From NCBI RefSeq assembly GCF_000193495.2, contig NZ_AP023410.1, positions 1,178,001 to 1,242,000 on the forward strand: a stretch of 64,000 bases of DNA, given 5' to 3'. The notes beneath the pieces were generated by a model. It was not told where the DNA came from and ran no database searches. It saw only the letters and a program-made list of their open reading frames with translations. How positions within the stretch are numbered: position 1 is the stretch's first letter; each line of letters begins with the position of its first letter. This document shows, in pieces, positions 43,723 to 53,154 of this stretch. Origin of the DNA: Acetobacter aceti NBRC 14818. Its GTDB lineage: Bacteria; Pseudomonadota; Alphaproteobacteria; Acetobacterales; Acetobacteraceae. The position numbers and the translations under genes are program-made.

Positions 43723-44539
43723 ACGTAGCGCCATCCTGCATCGCCTGCGCGGACTGATCGCCGAACGCAAACCGATCGTCGGCGGCGGAGCCGGCACCGG
43801 TCTTTCCGCCAAATGCGAGGCGGCTGGTGGCATCGACCTGATCGTCATCTATAATTCCGGCCGCTACCGCATGGCGGGCCGCGGGTCACTCGCAGGACTT
43901 CTGGCCTATGGCAACGCCAACCAGATTGTCATGGACATGGCGCGTGAAGTGCTACCGGTCGTGCCGAACACGCCGGTTCTGGCTGGCGTCAACGGCACCG
44001 ATCCGTTCGTGGATTTCGATGTATTCCTTGACGATGTGCGTCGCGTCGGTTTTTCCGGCATCCAGAACTTCCCGACGGTAGGTCTGATCGACGGAAACTT
44101 CCGCAAGAATCTGGAAGAAACGGGCATGAGCTACAGTCTTGAAGTGGACGTGGTCGCCCGCGCGCACAAGAAAGATCTGCTGACCACGCCTTATGTTTTC
44201 GATGTCGAGCAGGCAAAGGACATGGCCCGCGCGGGCGCCGATATTCTTGTAGCCCACATGGGGCTGACAACGGGCGGCAGCATCGGGGCTGAAACGGCCT
44301 TCACGCTGGACGATTGCATCAAGCTGATCAACGAGATTTCGGACGCGGCGAAAAGTGTGCGCGATGATGTGATCCTGCTCTGTCATGGCGGGCCTATCGC
44401 TATGCCTGCCGATGCGCAGAAAGTGTTGAGCGCATGCCCTGACTGTCACGGCTTCTACGGCGCTTCCAGCATGGAACGCCTGCCGACCGAGACCGCGCTG
44501 GTTGAGCAGACCCGTACCTTCAAGGCCATGACACGCTGA
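43709..44539 (+). CDS. PEP-hydrolase-family TIM-barrel protein (Tm-1 C-terminal domain type)
   Basis: 276 residues of the PF09370-type family: [67 protein letters not shown] and the [15 protein letters not shown]-terminus. AAGGAG lies ten bases before the ATG, inside the end of the Tm-1 domain gene. The family is named for phosphoenolpyruvate hydrolase, but many members have unknown substrates. It is likely to work with the adjacent Tm-1-like protein. Confidence 0.88.
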   Translation: MPRIERSAILHRLRGLIAERKPIVGGGAGTGLSAKCEAAGGIDLIVIYNSGRYRMAGRGSLAGLLAYGNANQIVMDMAREVLPVVPNTPVLAGVNGTDPFVDFDVFLDDVRRVGFSGIQNFPTVGLIDGNFRKNLEETGMSYSLEVDVVARAHKKDLLTTPYVFDVEQAKDMARAGADILVAHMGLTTGGSIGAETAFTLDDCIKLINEISDAAKSVRDDVILLCHGGPIAMPADAQKVLSACPDCHGFYGASSMERLPTETALVEQTRTFKAMTR

Positions 44540-44579
44540 CGTTTTCTACGGATACGCATCCGTGCAGGAGGTTTCTCTC

Positions 44580-45704
44580 ATGAAGATTTCACGACGCCTC
44601 GCTCTCGTCGCTTCTCTGCTGCTTGCCGCAGGTTTTTCGACATTGCCTGCACGGGCGCAGTCCTATCCGGGTTCAGCGCTCCAGACGGTTTATTCGTCCG
44701 ATCGCATCATGAACGCCGTAACGACCACAGACACAGGGCGTGTGTTCATGTCTTTCCCCTACTGGGGTGGTGGCGGTTCAGGTCCGACTGTAGGCGAACT
44801 CCTGCCGGATGGTTCAATGCGGCCTTTTCCGGATGCATCGTGGAACGACTGGGAACATTCGCATGATGCACTGACCAGCTTTGTCCGGGTCAACGCCATC
44901 CGTATCGGTCCGGACGGGCTGCTCTGGGTAGTCGACTCTGGTGAAGCGAATGTCGGAGGCAAGCCCAACCCGGCAAATGGCGCGGCCCCGAAACTGGTCG
45001 CCTTCGATCCCGCCACCGGACGTCCCGTGCATCTGATCGTGCTCCGTCAGGGGATCACGCGCTTCAGCTATGTTGATGATCTGCGTTTTCATAACAACAC
45101 GCTAATTCTCACGGATGCCGGTGATCCAGGCCTGATTCTTGTCGATCTGCGTGATGGACATCAGCGCCGCGTTCTGGCGCATCAGCCCTGTGTGACGGAC
45201 GAACGCCCGATGCGCGCCGAGGGGCAGATCCTGATGACGGGCAACCGTGAAGCCCGGATTCACGCCGATCAACTGGAAGTCTCCCCCGATGGTGAGACAC
45301 TTTATTTCCAGCCCAGTTCGGGGCCGATGTCGAAAATTGCGACAGCGGATCTGGAGAATAAGACGCTGACGGATGCGCAACTCAATGCGCGCGTAAAGCC
45401 ATTCTATGACACGCCGACCACAGGTGGAACTGCCATTGATAGGGACGGCAATCTCTATGTGTCGGATGTGGATCATCTGCGTATTCTGAAAATCACACCG
45501 GAAGGACAGGGTTCGACCTTTATCGCTGATCCGCGCCTTGTATGGGGGGATGCGTTATGGATCACCGACAAAGGCGCTCTATGGATTCCCGCCATCCAAC
45601 TCAACCGCACGGCGACGTTCCAGCATGATGGTGTGTCACGTGTGAAACTGCCCGTCAGCATCTACGCCATTGACGCACACCTCAAACCCTCTCGCCGTTA
45701 CTGA
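44580..45704 (+). CDS. Secreted major royal jelly/yellow-family protein
   Basis: 374 residues. The ATG at 44580 follows AGGAGG. A signal peptide runs to about residue 27 (ISRRLALVASLLLAAGFSTLPARA, cut before QSY). The rest is a beta-propeller of the MRJP/yellow family: VYSSDRIMNAVTTTDTGRVFMSFPYW, LWVVDSG, YVDDLRFHNNTLILTDAG and a C-terminal GDALWITDKGALWIPA. Probably a periplasmic lactonase-like or binding protein. A second member of the family lies at 51622. Confidence 0.85.
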   Translation: MKISRRLALVASLLLAAGFSTLPARAQSYPGSALQTVYSSDRIMNAVTTTDTGRVFMSFPYWGGGGSGPTVGELLPDGSMRPFPDASWNDWEHSHDALTSFVRVNAIRIGPDGLLWVVDSGEANVGGKPNPANGAAPKLVAFDPATGRPVHLIVLRQGITRFSYVDDLRFHNNTLILTDAGDPGLILVDLRDGHQRRVLAHQPCVTDERPMRAEGQILMTGNREARIHADQLEVSPDGETLYFQPSSGPMSKIATADLENKTLTDAQLNARVKPFYDTPTTGGTAIDRDGNLYVSDVDHLRILKITPEGQGSTFIADPRLVWGDALWITDKGALWIPAIQLNRTATFQHDGVSRVKLPVSIYAIDAHLKPSRRY

Positions 45705-45726
45705 AAGAATCAGGAGAAGATTTCCT

Positions 45727-46338
45727 ATGACACTCGATGTCGCCAGCGCCATTCTTGCACGTCGTGCGACCAAGGTGTTCGATGCCGAACATCGCATGCC
45801 GGAAGAGGATCTTGAAACGATCCTCGGGCTGGCCCGTCGGATGCCGACTGCGTTCAATATCCAGAACTGGCGCTTCGTGGTGGTGAAGGATACGGAACTG
45901 CGCCATGAAATCCGCAAGGTTGCCTGGGACCAGCCGCAGGTGACCGATGCGTCCGCGTTGCTGATCCTGTGCGCCGACATCAGGGCGTGGGAGAAATCTC
46001 CAGCACGTTACTGGGAAAATGCGGAGCCTGACACCCGTGAGATGATGGTCGGTGCGATCGATCAGTATTATCGCGGACGTGAGCAGGTGCAGCGCGATGA
46101 AGGCATGCGTTCCTGCGGCATGGCGGCGGGTGCGATCATGCTTCTGGCTCAAAGCATGGGCTACACCACCTGCCCCATGGATGGATTTGACTTTGATGCC
46201 GTTGGCAAGCTGATCCATCTACCGGAAGACCATGAGATCGTCATGTTCGTGGCACTCGGCAAGCCTGCGAAAGAGCCTTATCCCACGGGAGGGATCCTGC
46301 CTGCGTCTGAAATCATCATCCGGAATACGTTTAGCTGA
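45727..46338 (+). CDS. Nitroreductase-family FMN oxidoreductase
   Basis: 203 residues. The FMN-binding opening is AILARRATKVFDAEHRMPEEDL, followed by RMPTAFNIQNWRFVVVKD; the C-terminal GMAAGAIMLLAQSMGYTTCPMDGFD and FVALGKPAKEPYP are typical of NfsB/YdgI-like enzymes. AGGAGA precedes the ATG. Last gene of the ABM-Tm-1-TIM-MRJP run. The electron acceptor is unknown. Confidence 0.88.
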   Translation: MTLDVASAILARRATKVFDAEHRMPEEDLETILGLARRMPTAFNIQNWRFVVVKDTELRHEIRKVAWDQPQVTDASALLILCADIRAWEKSPARYWENAEPDTREMMVGAIDQYYRGREQVQRDEGMRSCGMAAGAIMLLAQSMGYTTCPMDGFDFDAVGKLIHLPEDHEIVMFVALGKPAKEPYPTGGILPASEIIIRNTFS

Positions 46339-46350
46339 AGACCAGTTTTC

Positions 46351-46385
46351 AGTGAGTGCATGGCGCTGTCTGCCATGCGCTCACT
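46351..46385. terminator. Hairpin between convergent genes
   Basis: AGTGAGTGCATGG (46351-46363) pairs with CCATGCGCTCACT (46373-46385) through all 13 positions (one G-T pair) with a nine-base loop. It lies between the nitroreductase stop and overlaps the stop codon of the opposing aquaporin gene, so it may end both transcripts, though no T run follows. Confidence 0.6.
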
Positions 46386-47469
46386 GATGGATGCCATCCT
46401 CGGCAGCTCTCTTTCTACCGTCTCCGGCCTCTTTCTGTATCTTCTGAACAGCCTCAAGATGCTGTTTATATTCTTCATAGTGCTCAGGGGCTGCGTGCAC
46501 GAAATGAGGGTCTTCCATATGGGGGACACGGCCATGATGTCCAAAATTGACAAGCCGGGCTTCACCAAGATGAAGTTTGCCCAAAATATCGGCCTTGATG
46601 GCGATTACAGCCAGCGATGAACCGACGAATGGGCCGAGAAGATAAACCCACAGTCCACTCCAGTTGCCTGCATACAGGTCCGGTCCAAATGTACGGGCGA
46701 AGTTGGCGCTGTTTCCTGAAATCCAGGCAGTCAGCGGATTCATAACAAAAAAGAAGATCCCTCCGATCCAGGGAGTGATCCATTTATGACGGGGATGCGC
46801 GGCCAGCCAGTAGAGTGTGGCGATCAGCAGGCCCGTTACCAACGTCTCAGACCCCAAGGCATACCAGATTGAAAGCCCGGTATAGGGTGTCGTCGCTCCA
46901 TAATGAGTGACAAAGGCATCAATCTTCCACGAAGAAGCCAGATACCCCATGCAGTAAACTACAGTTGTCCCCAGCACGGCACCAATAATCTGGGAAATGA
47001 TATAACCCAGCGCATCAATCCAGACGATTTTCTTCGACAACAAGAAGGCCAGCGTCACCGATGGATTCAGGTGCGCTCCACTGACCTTTCCGAAAGGCGT
47101 CATGGCTGCGGCTGTTCCCGCCAGACCGAAACAGAGACCACAAAGCGCTGCCTGCAACGCAGGGTAGGCGCTCAGCATTTCACCCAGAAAAGTGCCGGGG
47201 GCTGAAAGAACGATGACACAGGCCAGGCCGATCACCATCAGCACGGCTGTCGCAACCAGTTCACACATATAAAGCCGCCAATGAAACGGACGCTCCGGAT
47301 GCGGTTCACCAGCGAGCGGACGGTCATGAAAGTGGATATGGAAGTGCGGCCAATGAATAGGTGGCAATTTCACATGAGGAAGATGGAAGTGTGGCAGGTG
47401 AAGATGCGGTAGATGCGCGTGCCAGTCCTTATGCTTCTTTTCGTCCTGTGCCATCTCTTGCTTCATCAT
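46381..47469 (-). CDS. Aquaporin/glycerol-facilitator family channel with His-rich N-terminus
   Basis: About 362 residues. The MIP channel domain (about 65-300) has six membrane segments and two half-helices: HLNPSVT for the first NPA box and GNSANFAR for the second, where Pro is replaced by Ser (NSA). Before it, residues ~15-50 repeat the pattern LPH-x-H (LPHLHLPHFHLPHVKLPP, then PHFHIHFHD), a histidine-rich cytoplasmic tail. The C-terminal ~60 residues are also charged and His-containing. The ATG at 47469 follows AGGGGA; earlier in-frame codons are TTG. The substrate could be water, glycerol or a small uncharged acid. Confidence 0.85.
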   Translation of the reverse strand: MMKQEMAQDEKKHKDWHAHLPHLHLPHFHLPHVKLPPIHWPHFHIHFHDRPLAGEPHPERPFHWRLYMCELVATAVLMVIGLACVIVLSAPGTFLGEMLSAYPALQAALCGLCFGLAGTAAAMTPFGKVSGAHLNPSVTLAFLLSKKIVWIDALGYIISQIIGAVLGTTVVYCMGYLASSWKIDAFVTHYGATTPYTGLSIWYALGSETLVTGLLIATLYWLAAHPRHKWITPWIGGIFFFVMNPLTAWISGNSANFARTFGPDLYAGNWSGLWVYLLGPFVGSSLAVIAIKADILGKLHLGEARLVNFGHHGRVPHMEDPHFVHAAPEHYEEYKQHLEAVQKIQKEAGDGRKRAAEDGIHQ

Positions 47470-48069
47470 TATCAACAATCCCCTGAATACATATTGGGAT
47501 TTGATATGAAATGTTCAATATAACATTTTTTTGAACAATCCATGTTACATAGTAACAAATATCATTTTCAACAATCACAAATAAAATGAAAAATATATAT
47601 TCAAATAATTATGTAGTTACGTTACAATAAATATATATGAAATGCATTTTATATTCAAACATTAAAGAGTTTCTTTCCTATCCAATAGAGAAATATTTTC
47701 GTTTTGAAGCAAGGTTTCAGAAAAGGCATTTCACGTGAGAACGCGAAGCGGATGACAGGCCGCACCTCTCGGACTGGTGTATTCCCGGAGTTCGAGAGCG
47801 TACGTCTGTTCCAAAACCTGTCAGGACCGGTGTTGATGTCGTGGATACACGGAGCAGATTGTGTCCCCGAAACAGGCGAGATTTAACGCTTACCAACAGG
47901 CGTCAGGAGCCTTGGCAGCTTCTCAATCTGTGGCGGCATCAACGACCAGCGCCCCCACCTTCTGAATATCTTATCGCAACGCGGGGGTTTGTTTACAAGT
48001 GATTGACATTCGCCGGTTAGTTTAATCCCCAAACTTTATCAAAAAGCCTTAAATCAAAGGGTTATTCAG
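47470..48069. other. AT-rich intergenic region
   Basis: 600 bases between divergent aquaporin and TPR lipoprotein genes. The first ~230 bases are very AT-rich with many ATATA-type tracts, suitable for promoters or for binding of nucleoid proteins. A 60-codon frame at 47704 has no recognisable features. No repeats or RNA genes seen. Confidence 0.4.
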
Positions 48070-48819
48070 TTGAAACCATTAACACGTCATGCAGGACTCA
48101 TTGGATGTCTGTTGCTGGCTGCGTGCTCCCACCCTCCGGCGACACTGGACAGGCAGCTCTCCGTTTCGGACATCGAAATTCAGAATGGTGAAGTGGAAAA
48201 CGCCCTTCCACAGCTGGTTGAACTGAATCAGAGCTACCCCAACAATCCAGCCGTTCTTCTGCGACTTGCCAGAATCCATGAGGCGCTGGGAAGAGAAACG
48301 GCGGCCATCGAATTTTACAAGAAAATCATCGCCATCAACCATGATTCCAAAGATGGCTGGATGGGCCTCGTCAAAATATACATGAGACGCAAGCCGGAGA
48401 CAGCACTGACCATTCTGGAAAACATGGTCAAGCTCTACCCTGACGACCCCCATATCGTCGATGATTATGGTGTGGCTCTGGATCTGAACGGCCATTACAC
48501 CGAAGCGCAGAACGAGTACAAACGGGCAATCCAGATTGATCCCAGCATGGTCTCGCCGGAAGTCAATCTCGGTCTTTCCATCGGTCTGTCAGGGGATATT
48601 TCCAAGGGGCTGGCCATCATCAAGCCTTATGCCGTCACAGGAGACGCAACGCCACGGACACGGGAAAATTATGCTCTCCTCCTCATTGCTGCCGGACGCA
48701 CGGAGGACGCCAAGACCGTTCTGATCTCCTATCTTCCGCCCGATGCGGCAGCCGCCAAATTCAACAAGCTCTCGGAATTCTGGACGCTCCACGCAGACGA
48801 CAAAAAGCAACCTTCCTGA
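48070..48819 (+). CDS. TPR-repeat lipoprotein (TadD-like)
   Basis: 249 residues beginning at TTG with AAAGGG upstream. A lipoprotein signal ends in the lipobox LLAAC (Cys about 19). Tetratricopeptide repeats follow (about 40-200: VLLRLARIHEALGRETAAIEFYKKIIAINHDS; PHIVDDYGVALDLNGHYTEAQNEYKRAIQIDP). TadD-type lipoproteins assist Flp pilus assembly, but no other tad gene is nearby, so that role is doubtful. Confidence 0.78.
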   Translation: MKPLTRHAGLIGCLLLAACSHPPATLDRQLSVSDIEIQNGEVENALPQLVELNQSYPNNPAVLLRLARIHEALGRETAAIEFYKKIIAINHDSKDGWMGLVKIYMRRKPETALTILENMVKLYPDDPHIVDDYGVALDLNGHYTEAQNEYKRAIQIDPSMVSPEVNLGLSIGLSGDISKGLAIIKPYAVTGDATPRTRENYALLLIAAGRTEDAKTVLISYLPPDAAAAKFNKLSEFWTLHADDKKQPS

Positions 48820-49190
48820 CGACCATAATGCATTCGAAAATACGCCTTTATTTTACATGATGAATCGCAAGAAAGATTTCTCATAAAGACAATTGGGATA
48901 ATCGAAGGATCATATCCTTAACAGAAAAGTGATTATACCCTTCTTGCACCACATGCTCCCGCTTCTATCATGACAAACAGAAATGGCTGAACGCACCGGG
49001 TAAAATCCTTTGCGTATCAGGCATAACCGCGGGTGCATCAGTTCCTTCTGATAACAAAACCAGATTTTACCACAGATACTTTACTGATCTGTCACGGGCG
49101 CGGTCAATCGTCGCCGACAATGCACGAAGTCACTTTCCTGACGCCACAGTATGGAACGAACTCAACATTCATATCGTTGAGGAGAAAAGC
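48820..49190. other. Intergenic region
   Basis: 371 bases, moderately AT-rich. No gene, repeat or RNA recognised. GAGGAGA at 49174-49180 is the ribosome-binding site for the amidohydrolase. Confidence 0.4.
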
Positions 49191-50561
49191 ATGGAGTTTG
49201 TAATGAGACGTTTTTATCTGGCAACGGCGGCAGTCCTGCTCTCGGCCTCTCCTGCTCTTGCGGACTCCTCTCCCGTTACCGCCCTCACCCACGTGCGCAT
49301 TATCGACGGCACAGAAGCCCCTCCTGTCGAAGACGCCACACTCGTCATGCAGGGCGGTCGCATTCTGGCGGCTGGGAAAAATATCAGCATTCCCAAACAT
49401 GCCCGTATTCTGGATCGTTCCGGCGATACGGTTCTCCCCGGTATCATTTCCGATCATAGCCATGTCGGACAATATGAAGGCGTCACAACCGGCCCTCAGT
49501 TTTACACCCGCCCCATTATCCTCTCCGAGCTTGAACAGTATCGCCGCTACGGCGTGACCACGGTCACGGCGCTCGGCAACAATGCACCGGATGTGTTCGA
49601 TCCTCTGCGGCACGACGCTCATGCAGGCAAGACACCGTCCGATCTTTTCGGAGTGGACCAAGGCATCGGTGTTCCCAAGGGCGCGCCTCCGGTCAATGTT
49701 GCCGCAGACCAGCTCTTTCGTCCCAAGACCCCGGAGGAAGCCCGCCGCAACGTGGACACCATGGCGGACGAAGGCACTGATCTGATCAAGATCTGGGTCG
49801 ATGATTTCGATGGCACCCTGCCGGTAAAAATGTCTCCGGAAGTTATCTCCGCTGTCGTGGATGAATCCCACAAACGCAATCTGCGTGTCGCCGCGCACAT
49901 TCATGATCTCGATGACGCCGAGCATGTCGTGGCCGCCGGTGTGGACATTCTCGCCCACGGCATACGGGATCAACCCGTTCCTCCCGCTTTGATCGAAAAG
50001 CTGAAATCCGGAAACATCTGGTACATCGCGACATTGCAGCTTGATGAAGCCAGCACGGCATGGGCAGACCAGTCCACCTGGACCAAAACGCCATTCACTA
50101 TTGCGGGCCTGTCGATGCCGCTTCTTCAGCAGGTAAGCGATCCGGCCTGGCAGCAGAAACACACCACCGGGAAGCTGGCCGACTTTGCCCGCACGTCTCT
50201 TGCAATGAACCTGCAGAACCTCAAGACGCTTTACGACGCAGGCGTCAGGGTCGGCTTTGGAACCGACAGTGGCGCGATGCCATTCCGCGTGCCGGGCGTG
50301 GCTGAGCATCGGGAACTCGCTCTCACCGTTCAGGCTGGATTGACGCCGCTCACGGCCATTCATATTGCCACCCAGAACGCCGCCGACCTGCTGCATCTGT
50401 CTGATCGGGGCGTTATCGCTGCCGGAAAGCGCGCCGATCTTCTGGTCGTCTCCGGCAACCCCGCAGTCACTATCGGTGACACCGACAGGATTGTTGAAAC
50501 ATGGGAGAACGGAACGGCTGTGGCTGGCCCGATCCCTCTTAATTCAGAAGGAAAGAACTGA
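49191..50561 (+). CDS. Exported amidohydrolase-family protein
   Basis: 456 residues with a signal peptide (MRRFYLATAAVLLSASPALA, cut before DSS). The amidohydrolase TIM barrel has the strand-1 motif HSH (in ISDHSHVGQY), which replaces the usual HxH context, a VKIWVDD-like lysine region (LIKIWVDDFDG), the two metal/ligand His in AAHIHD and ILAHGIRD, and the strand-8 Asp in FGTDSGAM. The C-terminal KRADLLVVSGNP is typical of imidazolonepropionase-like enzymes. A good ribosome-binding site precedes the ATG. The substrate is unknown. Its stop overlaps the next start (TGATG). Confidence 0.88.
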   Translation: MEFVMRRFYLATAAVLLSASPALADSSPVTALTHVRIIDGTEAPPVEDATLVMQGGRILAAGKNISIPKHARILDRSGDTVLPGIISDHSHVGQYEGVTTGPQFYTRPIILSELEQYRRYGVTTVTALGNNAPDVFDPLRHDAHAGKTPSDLFGVDQGIGVPKGAPPVNVAADQLFRPKTPEEARRNVDTMADEGTDLIKIWVDDFDGTLPVKMSPEVISAVVDESHKRNLRVAAHIHDLDDAEHVVAAGVDILAHGIRDQPVPPALIEKLKSGNIWYIATLQLDEASTAWADQSTWTKTPFTIAGLSMPLLQQVSDPAWQQKHTTGKLADFARTSLAMNLQNLKTLYDAGVRVGFGTDSGAMPFRVPGVAEHRELALTVQAGLTPLTAIHIATQNAADLLHLSDRGVIAAGKRADLLVVSGNPAVTIGDTDRIVETWENGTAVAGPIPLNSEGKN

Positions 50562-51625
50562 TGGAGTACCGTCTTCTTGGTCGGTCCGGCCTGAAAGTCT
50601 CAACGCTGATCCTCGGCACGATGACGTTCGGAGGCAAAGGTGAATTCGCCAAGACCGGCAACACCGACCTGAACGGCGCGAGACGTCAGATCGACATGGC
50701 GCTCGACGCGGGCGTGAACATGCTCGATACAGCCGATATCTATTCTGACGGCGTCTCGGAGGAAATCATTGGCGAGGCGCTGGATGCTGCACGTCGCAAT
50801 CGCGTCATGCTCGCCACCAAAGCACGCTTTCCCACCGGCGACAAAGGCCCGAACGAGCGCGGTCTTTCACGGCATCACCTGATCAGAGCCTGTGAAGCCA
50901 GCCTGAAACGCCTGAAAACCGATCATGTCGAGCTTTACTGGTGCCATGAATGGGATGGTCAGACACCGGTTGATGAAATTCTCGCCGCACTCGATCATCT
51001 TCAGAATTCCGGCAAGATCGGTTACGTCGGGGTGTCCAACTTCTCCGGCTGGCACATCATGAAAATGCTTGCCACAGCCGAGAAAAACAACACCATCCGC
51101 CCTGTCGCGCAGCAGATTCACTATACATTGCAGGCTCGTGAAGCCGAATATGAGCTGCTACCGATCGCAGTCGATCAGGGTGTGGACGCCGTGATCTGGT
51201 CGCCTCTCGCCGGTGGTCTGCTGAGTGGCAAATATCGGCGCGGCAAACCGGAGCCGGAAGGCACCCGCAAGGCGGCACAGTGGAGTGAGCCTCCCGTGCG
51301 CGATGTAGAAGCTCTTTACGATATCGTGGAAGTTCTTGTCGAAGTCGCCACGCATTACGAAGGAGCTTCTCCCGCACAGGTCGCTCTTGCCTGGCTGCTG
51401 TCCCGCCCCGGTGTGCACAGTCTGGTTGTCGGAGCCCGCACTGAGGCGCAACTGACCGACAATCTGAAATCTGCGTCTCTGGTACTGAGCGAGGACGATC
51501 TTGCAAAACTTGAAGCCGTCAGTCGGCCGCCGCTGATCTATCCTTACTGGCATCAGGCCTCGACGGCATCGGATCGTCTTTCTCAGGCTGATCTTGTTCT
51601 TCTCAAGCCGTTCCTGGAAAAATGA
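50561..51625 (+). CDS. Aldo/keto reductase
   Basis: NADPH-dependent TIM-barrel oxidoreductase of 354 residues. It opens EYRLLGRSGLKVSTLILGTMTFGG. The catalytic tetrad is visible: Asp/Tyr in LDTADIYSDG, Lys in MLATKARF, His in YWCHEWDG. The C-terminal cofactor site reads VVGARTEAQLTDNL. It is coupled by overlapping stop/start codons to the genes on both sides. Confidence 0.92.
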   Translation: MEYRLLGRSGLKVSTLILGTMTFGGKGEFAKTGNTDLNGARRQIDMALDAGVNMLDTADIYSDGVSEEIIGEALDAARRNRVMLATKARFPTGDKGPNERGLSRHHLIRACEASLKRLKTDHVELYWCHEWDGQTPVDEILAALDHLQNSGKIGYVGVSNFSGWHIMKMLATAEKNNTIRPVAQQIHYTLQAREAEYELLPIAVDQGVDAVIWSPLAGGLLSGKYRRGKPEPEGTRKAAQWSEPPVRDVEALYDIVEVLVEVATHYEGASPAQVALAWLLSRPGVHSLVVGARTEAQLTDNLKSASLVLSEDDLAKLEAVSRPPLIYPYWHQASTASDRLSQADLVLLKPFLEK

Positions 51626-52782
51626 AAAAGCTGCTCTCTCTGCTCATGACGGGCGCTGTCTGCGTCACTGTTGTTTCCGGTGCGCAGGCCGCCTCTCCAA
51701 CCATTACCAGCAATCTCGATCCGGCATTTGGCACTAATGGCAAAGTTGAAATTGCCGCCTCAATTACCGCTCCAGATCCGTCAGGCATCGCTGTCGTCAA
51801 TAATCGTCTTTTCCTGACCTTTCCCAAGCATGATGGCGATCATGCAGGACCGGTGCTGGCGGAATGGAAGAATGGACAACTCATTCCCTTCCCTTCCCCG
51901 GCTTTTGCGGAATCGACGAAGGGTGATCCTGCCGCCCGCCTTATCTCCCCCCACGGCATGACCGCTGATACACAGGGCAACATCTGGGTCATTGATGATG
52001 GGAAAATCAAAGGTCATCCCATCCCTGCGGGTGGCGCAAAGATTATTGGAATCAATCCATCGACTGGTCAGATTATCGCCAGCGTCGTGCTGAAAGATGC
52101 ACTTCTGCCTGATAGTCACATGAATGACCTGCGTGTCGATCTGACCCACGGCGCAAAGGGCACGGCGTTCGTTGCGGACAGCTCATTCGGAGGGCATCCA
52201 GCCCTCGTGGTCGTGGACATCGCCACCGGACAACAGAGACGAGTTCTGGCTGGGCATGTTTCCACGATGCCAGACAAGGGATATCAGACGGTTCTGGATG
52301 GACGGGTGCTCCATTACGACCCCAAACATCCGACATTTCCGGCAGGCGGCGCTGATGGCATCACGCTCTCCACGGACTCGCAAACGCTCTATTATTCTCC
52401 TCTGGCCAGTCGCCGTCTTTATAGTCTGCCAACGACGAAGCTGGCCGATTTCTCTGTCAGTTCGGATGAACTCGCTCAACTCGTTGTGGATGAAGGCGAA
52501 AAGGGTGCTGCGGACGGGCTTGCCACAGATCCGTGGAACCGCATCTACACCACAGCCGCTGATCACGACGCCATATTCCGCCGCAACCCGGATGGTGGAT
52601 TTGAGCTGATTGCGTCCGATCCAAGATTCGTATGGCCTGACGGAATCTTTGCCGATTCCCGGTATGTCTATGTCGTTCTTGGCCAGTGGAGCCGCCTGCC
52701 CCGCCTGCATGATGGTCAGGATCTGCGCAAGCCACCTTTTCTGGTGGCAAAAGTCCCTATCATGCCTCCTCCTTCTCAATAA
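51622..52782 (+). CDS. Second secreted royal jelly/yellow-family protein
   Basis: 386 residues; the ATG overlaps the aldo/keto reductase stop (ATGA). A signal peptide ends about residue 23 (LLSLLMTGAVCVTVVSGAQA, cut before ASP). Beta-propeller motifs are SGIAVVNNRLFLTFPKHDGDHAGPVLAEW, NIWVIDDG, SHMNDLRVD, TAFVADSS and the C-terminal FVWPDGIFADSRYVYVVLGQW. Paralogue-like to the protein at 44580. Its clustering with two redox/hydrolase genes suggests a substrate handled in the periplasm. Confidence 0.85.
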   Translation: MKKLLSLLMTGAVCVTVVSGAQAASPTITSNLDPAFGTNGKVEIAASITAPDPSGIAVVNNRLFLTFPKHDGDHAGPVLAEWKNGQLIPFPSPAFAESTKGDPAARLISPHGMTADTQGNIWVIDDGKIKGHPIPAGGAKIIGINPSTGQIIASVVLKDALLPDSHMNDLRVDLTHGAKGTAFVADSSFGGHPALVVVDIATGQQRRVLAGHVSTMPDKGYQTVLDGRVLHYDPKHPTFPAGGADGITLSTDSQTLYYSPLASRRLYSLPTTKLADFSVSSDELAQLVVDEGEKGAADGLATDPWNRIYTTAADHDAIFRRNPDGGFELIASDPRFVWPDGIFADSRYVYVVLGQWSRLPRLHDGQDLRKPPFLVAKVPIMPPPSQ

Positions 52783-52795
52783 GAAGCCCATGCAA

Positions 52796-52829
52796 CCGCA
52801 CCTGTGGCCTTATTTTCTGGCAGGTGCGG
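52796..52829. terminator. Inverted repeat after the MRJP operon
   Basis: CCGCACCTG (52796-52804) and CAGGTGCGG (52821-52829) are exact complements separated by 16 bases, 13 bases after the stop. Probably a transcript end, though only the loop is T-rich. Confidence 0.55.
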
Positions 52830-52949
52830 ATTGGCGCATTCCCCTGTCTGAGGACACCTCGACCTACCTTTCCTCATAATATGTAAAATTATCCATTTGC
52901 GTCTTGCGCTTCTGGTCCGTTCTGGCTATGAGCAGCCTACACGAAATCG

Positions 52950-53024
52950 GGGTGCGTAGCTCAGCGGTAGAGCATCGCCTTCACACGGCGGGGGTCACAG
53001 GTTCAATCCCTGTCGCACCCACCA
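52950..53024 (+). tRNA. tRNA-Val (anticodon CAC)
   Basis: Full cloverleaf: acceptor GGGTGCG / CGCACCC, D-arm with AGCTCAGCGGTAGAGC, anticodon stem TCGCC / GGCGG with loop TTCACAC (anticodon CAC, codon GTG), T-arm ACAGGTTCAATCCCTGT, discriminator A and encoded CCA. The 3' half is a typical integrase target, and an integrase gene follows 130 bases later. Confidence 0.97.
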
Positions 53025-53154
53025 CGATTTCTCAATAAAATCAAACACTTAGCTGGATTTTTCCCTTATACATTTTAGGGATATATCCACTTTTGCCCCC
53101 TAGCATAGCCCTAGCACAAGATTTCCCACATCAAAGGAAATCAAGGACTTAGCT

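Noticed and set aside
47704-47886. 60-codon frame in the aquaporin-lipoprotein intergenic region
   Set aside because: No ribosome-binding site, no recognisable features, composition random.
48070-48819. Flp/Tad pilus locus suggested by a TadD-like protein
   Set aside because: No other tad genes (pilin, CpaF ATPase, secretin) are anywhere in the window.
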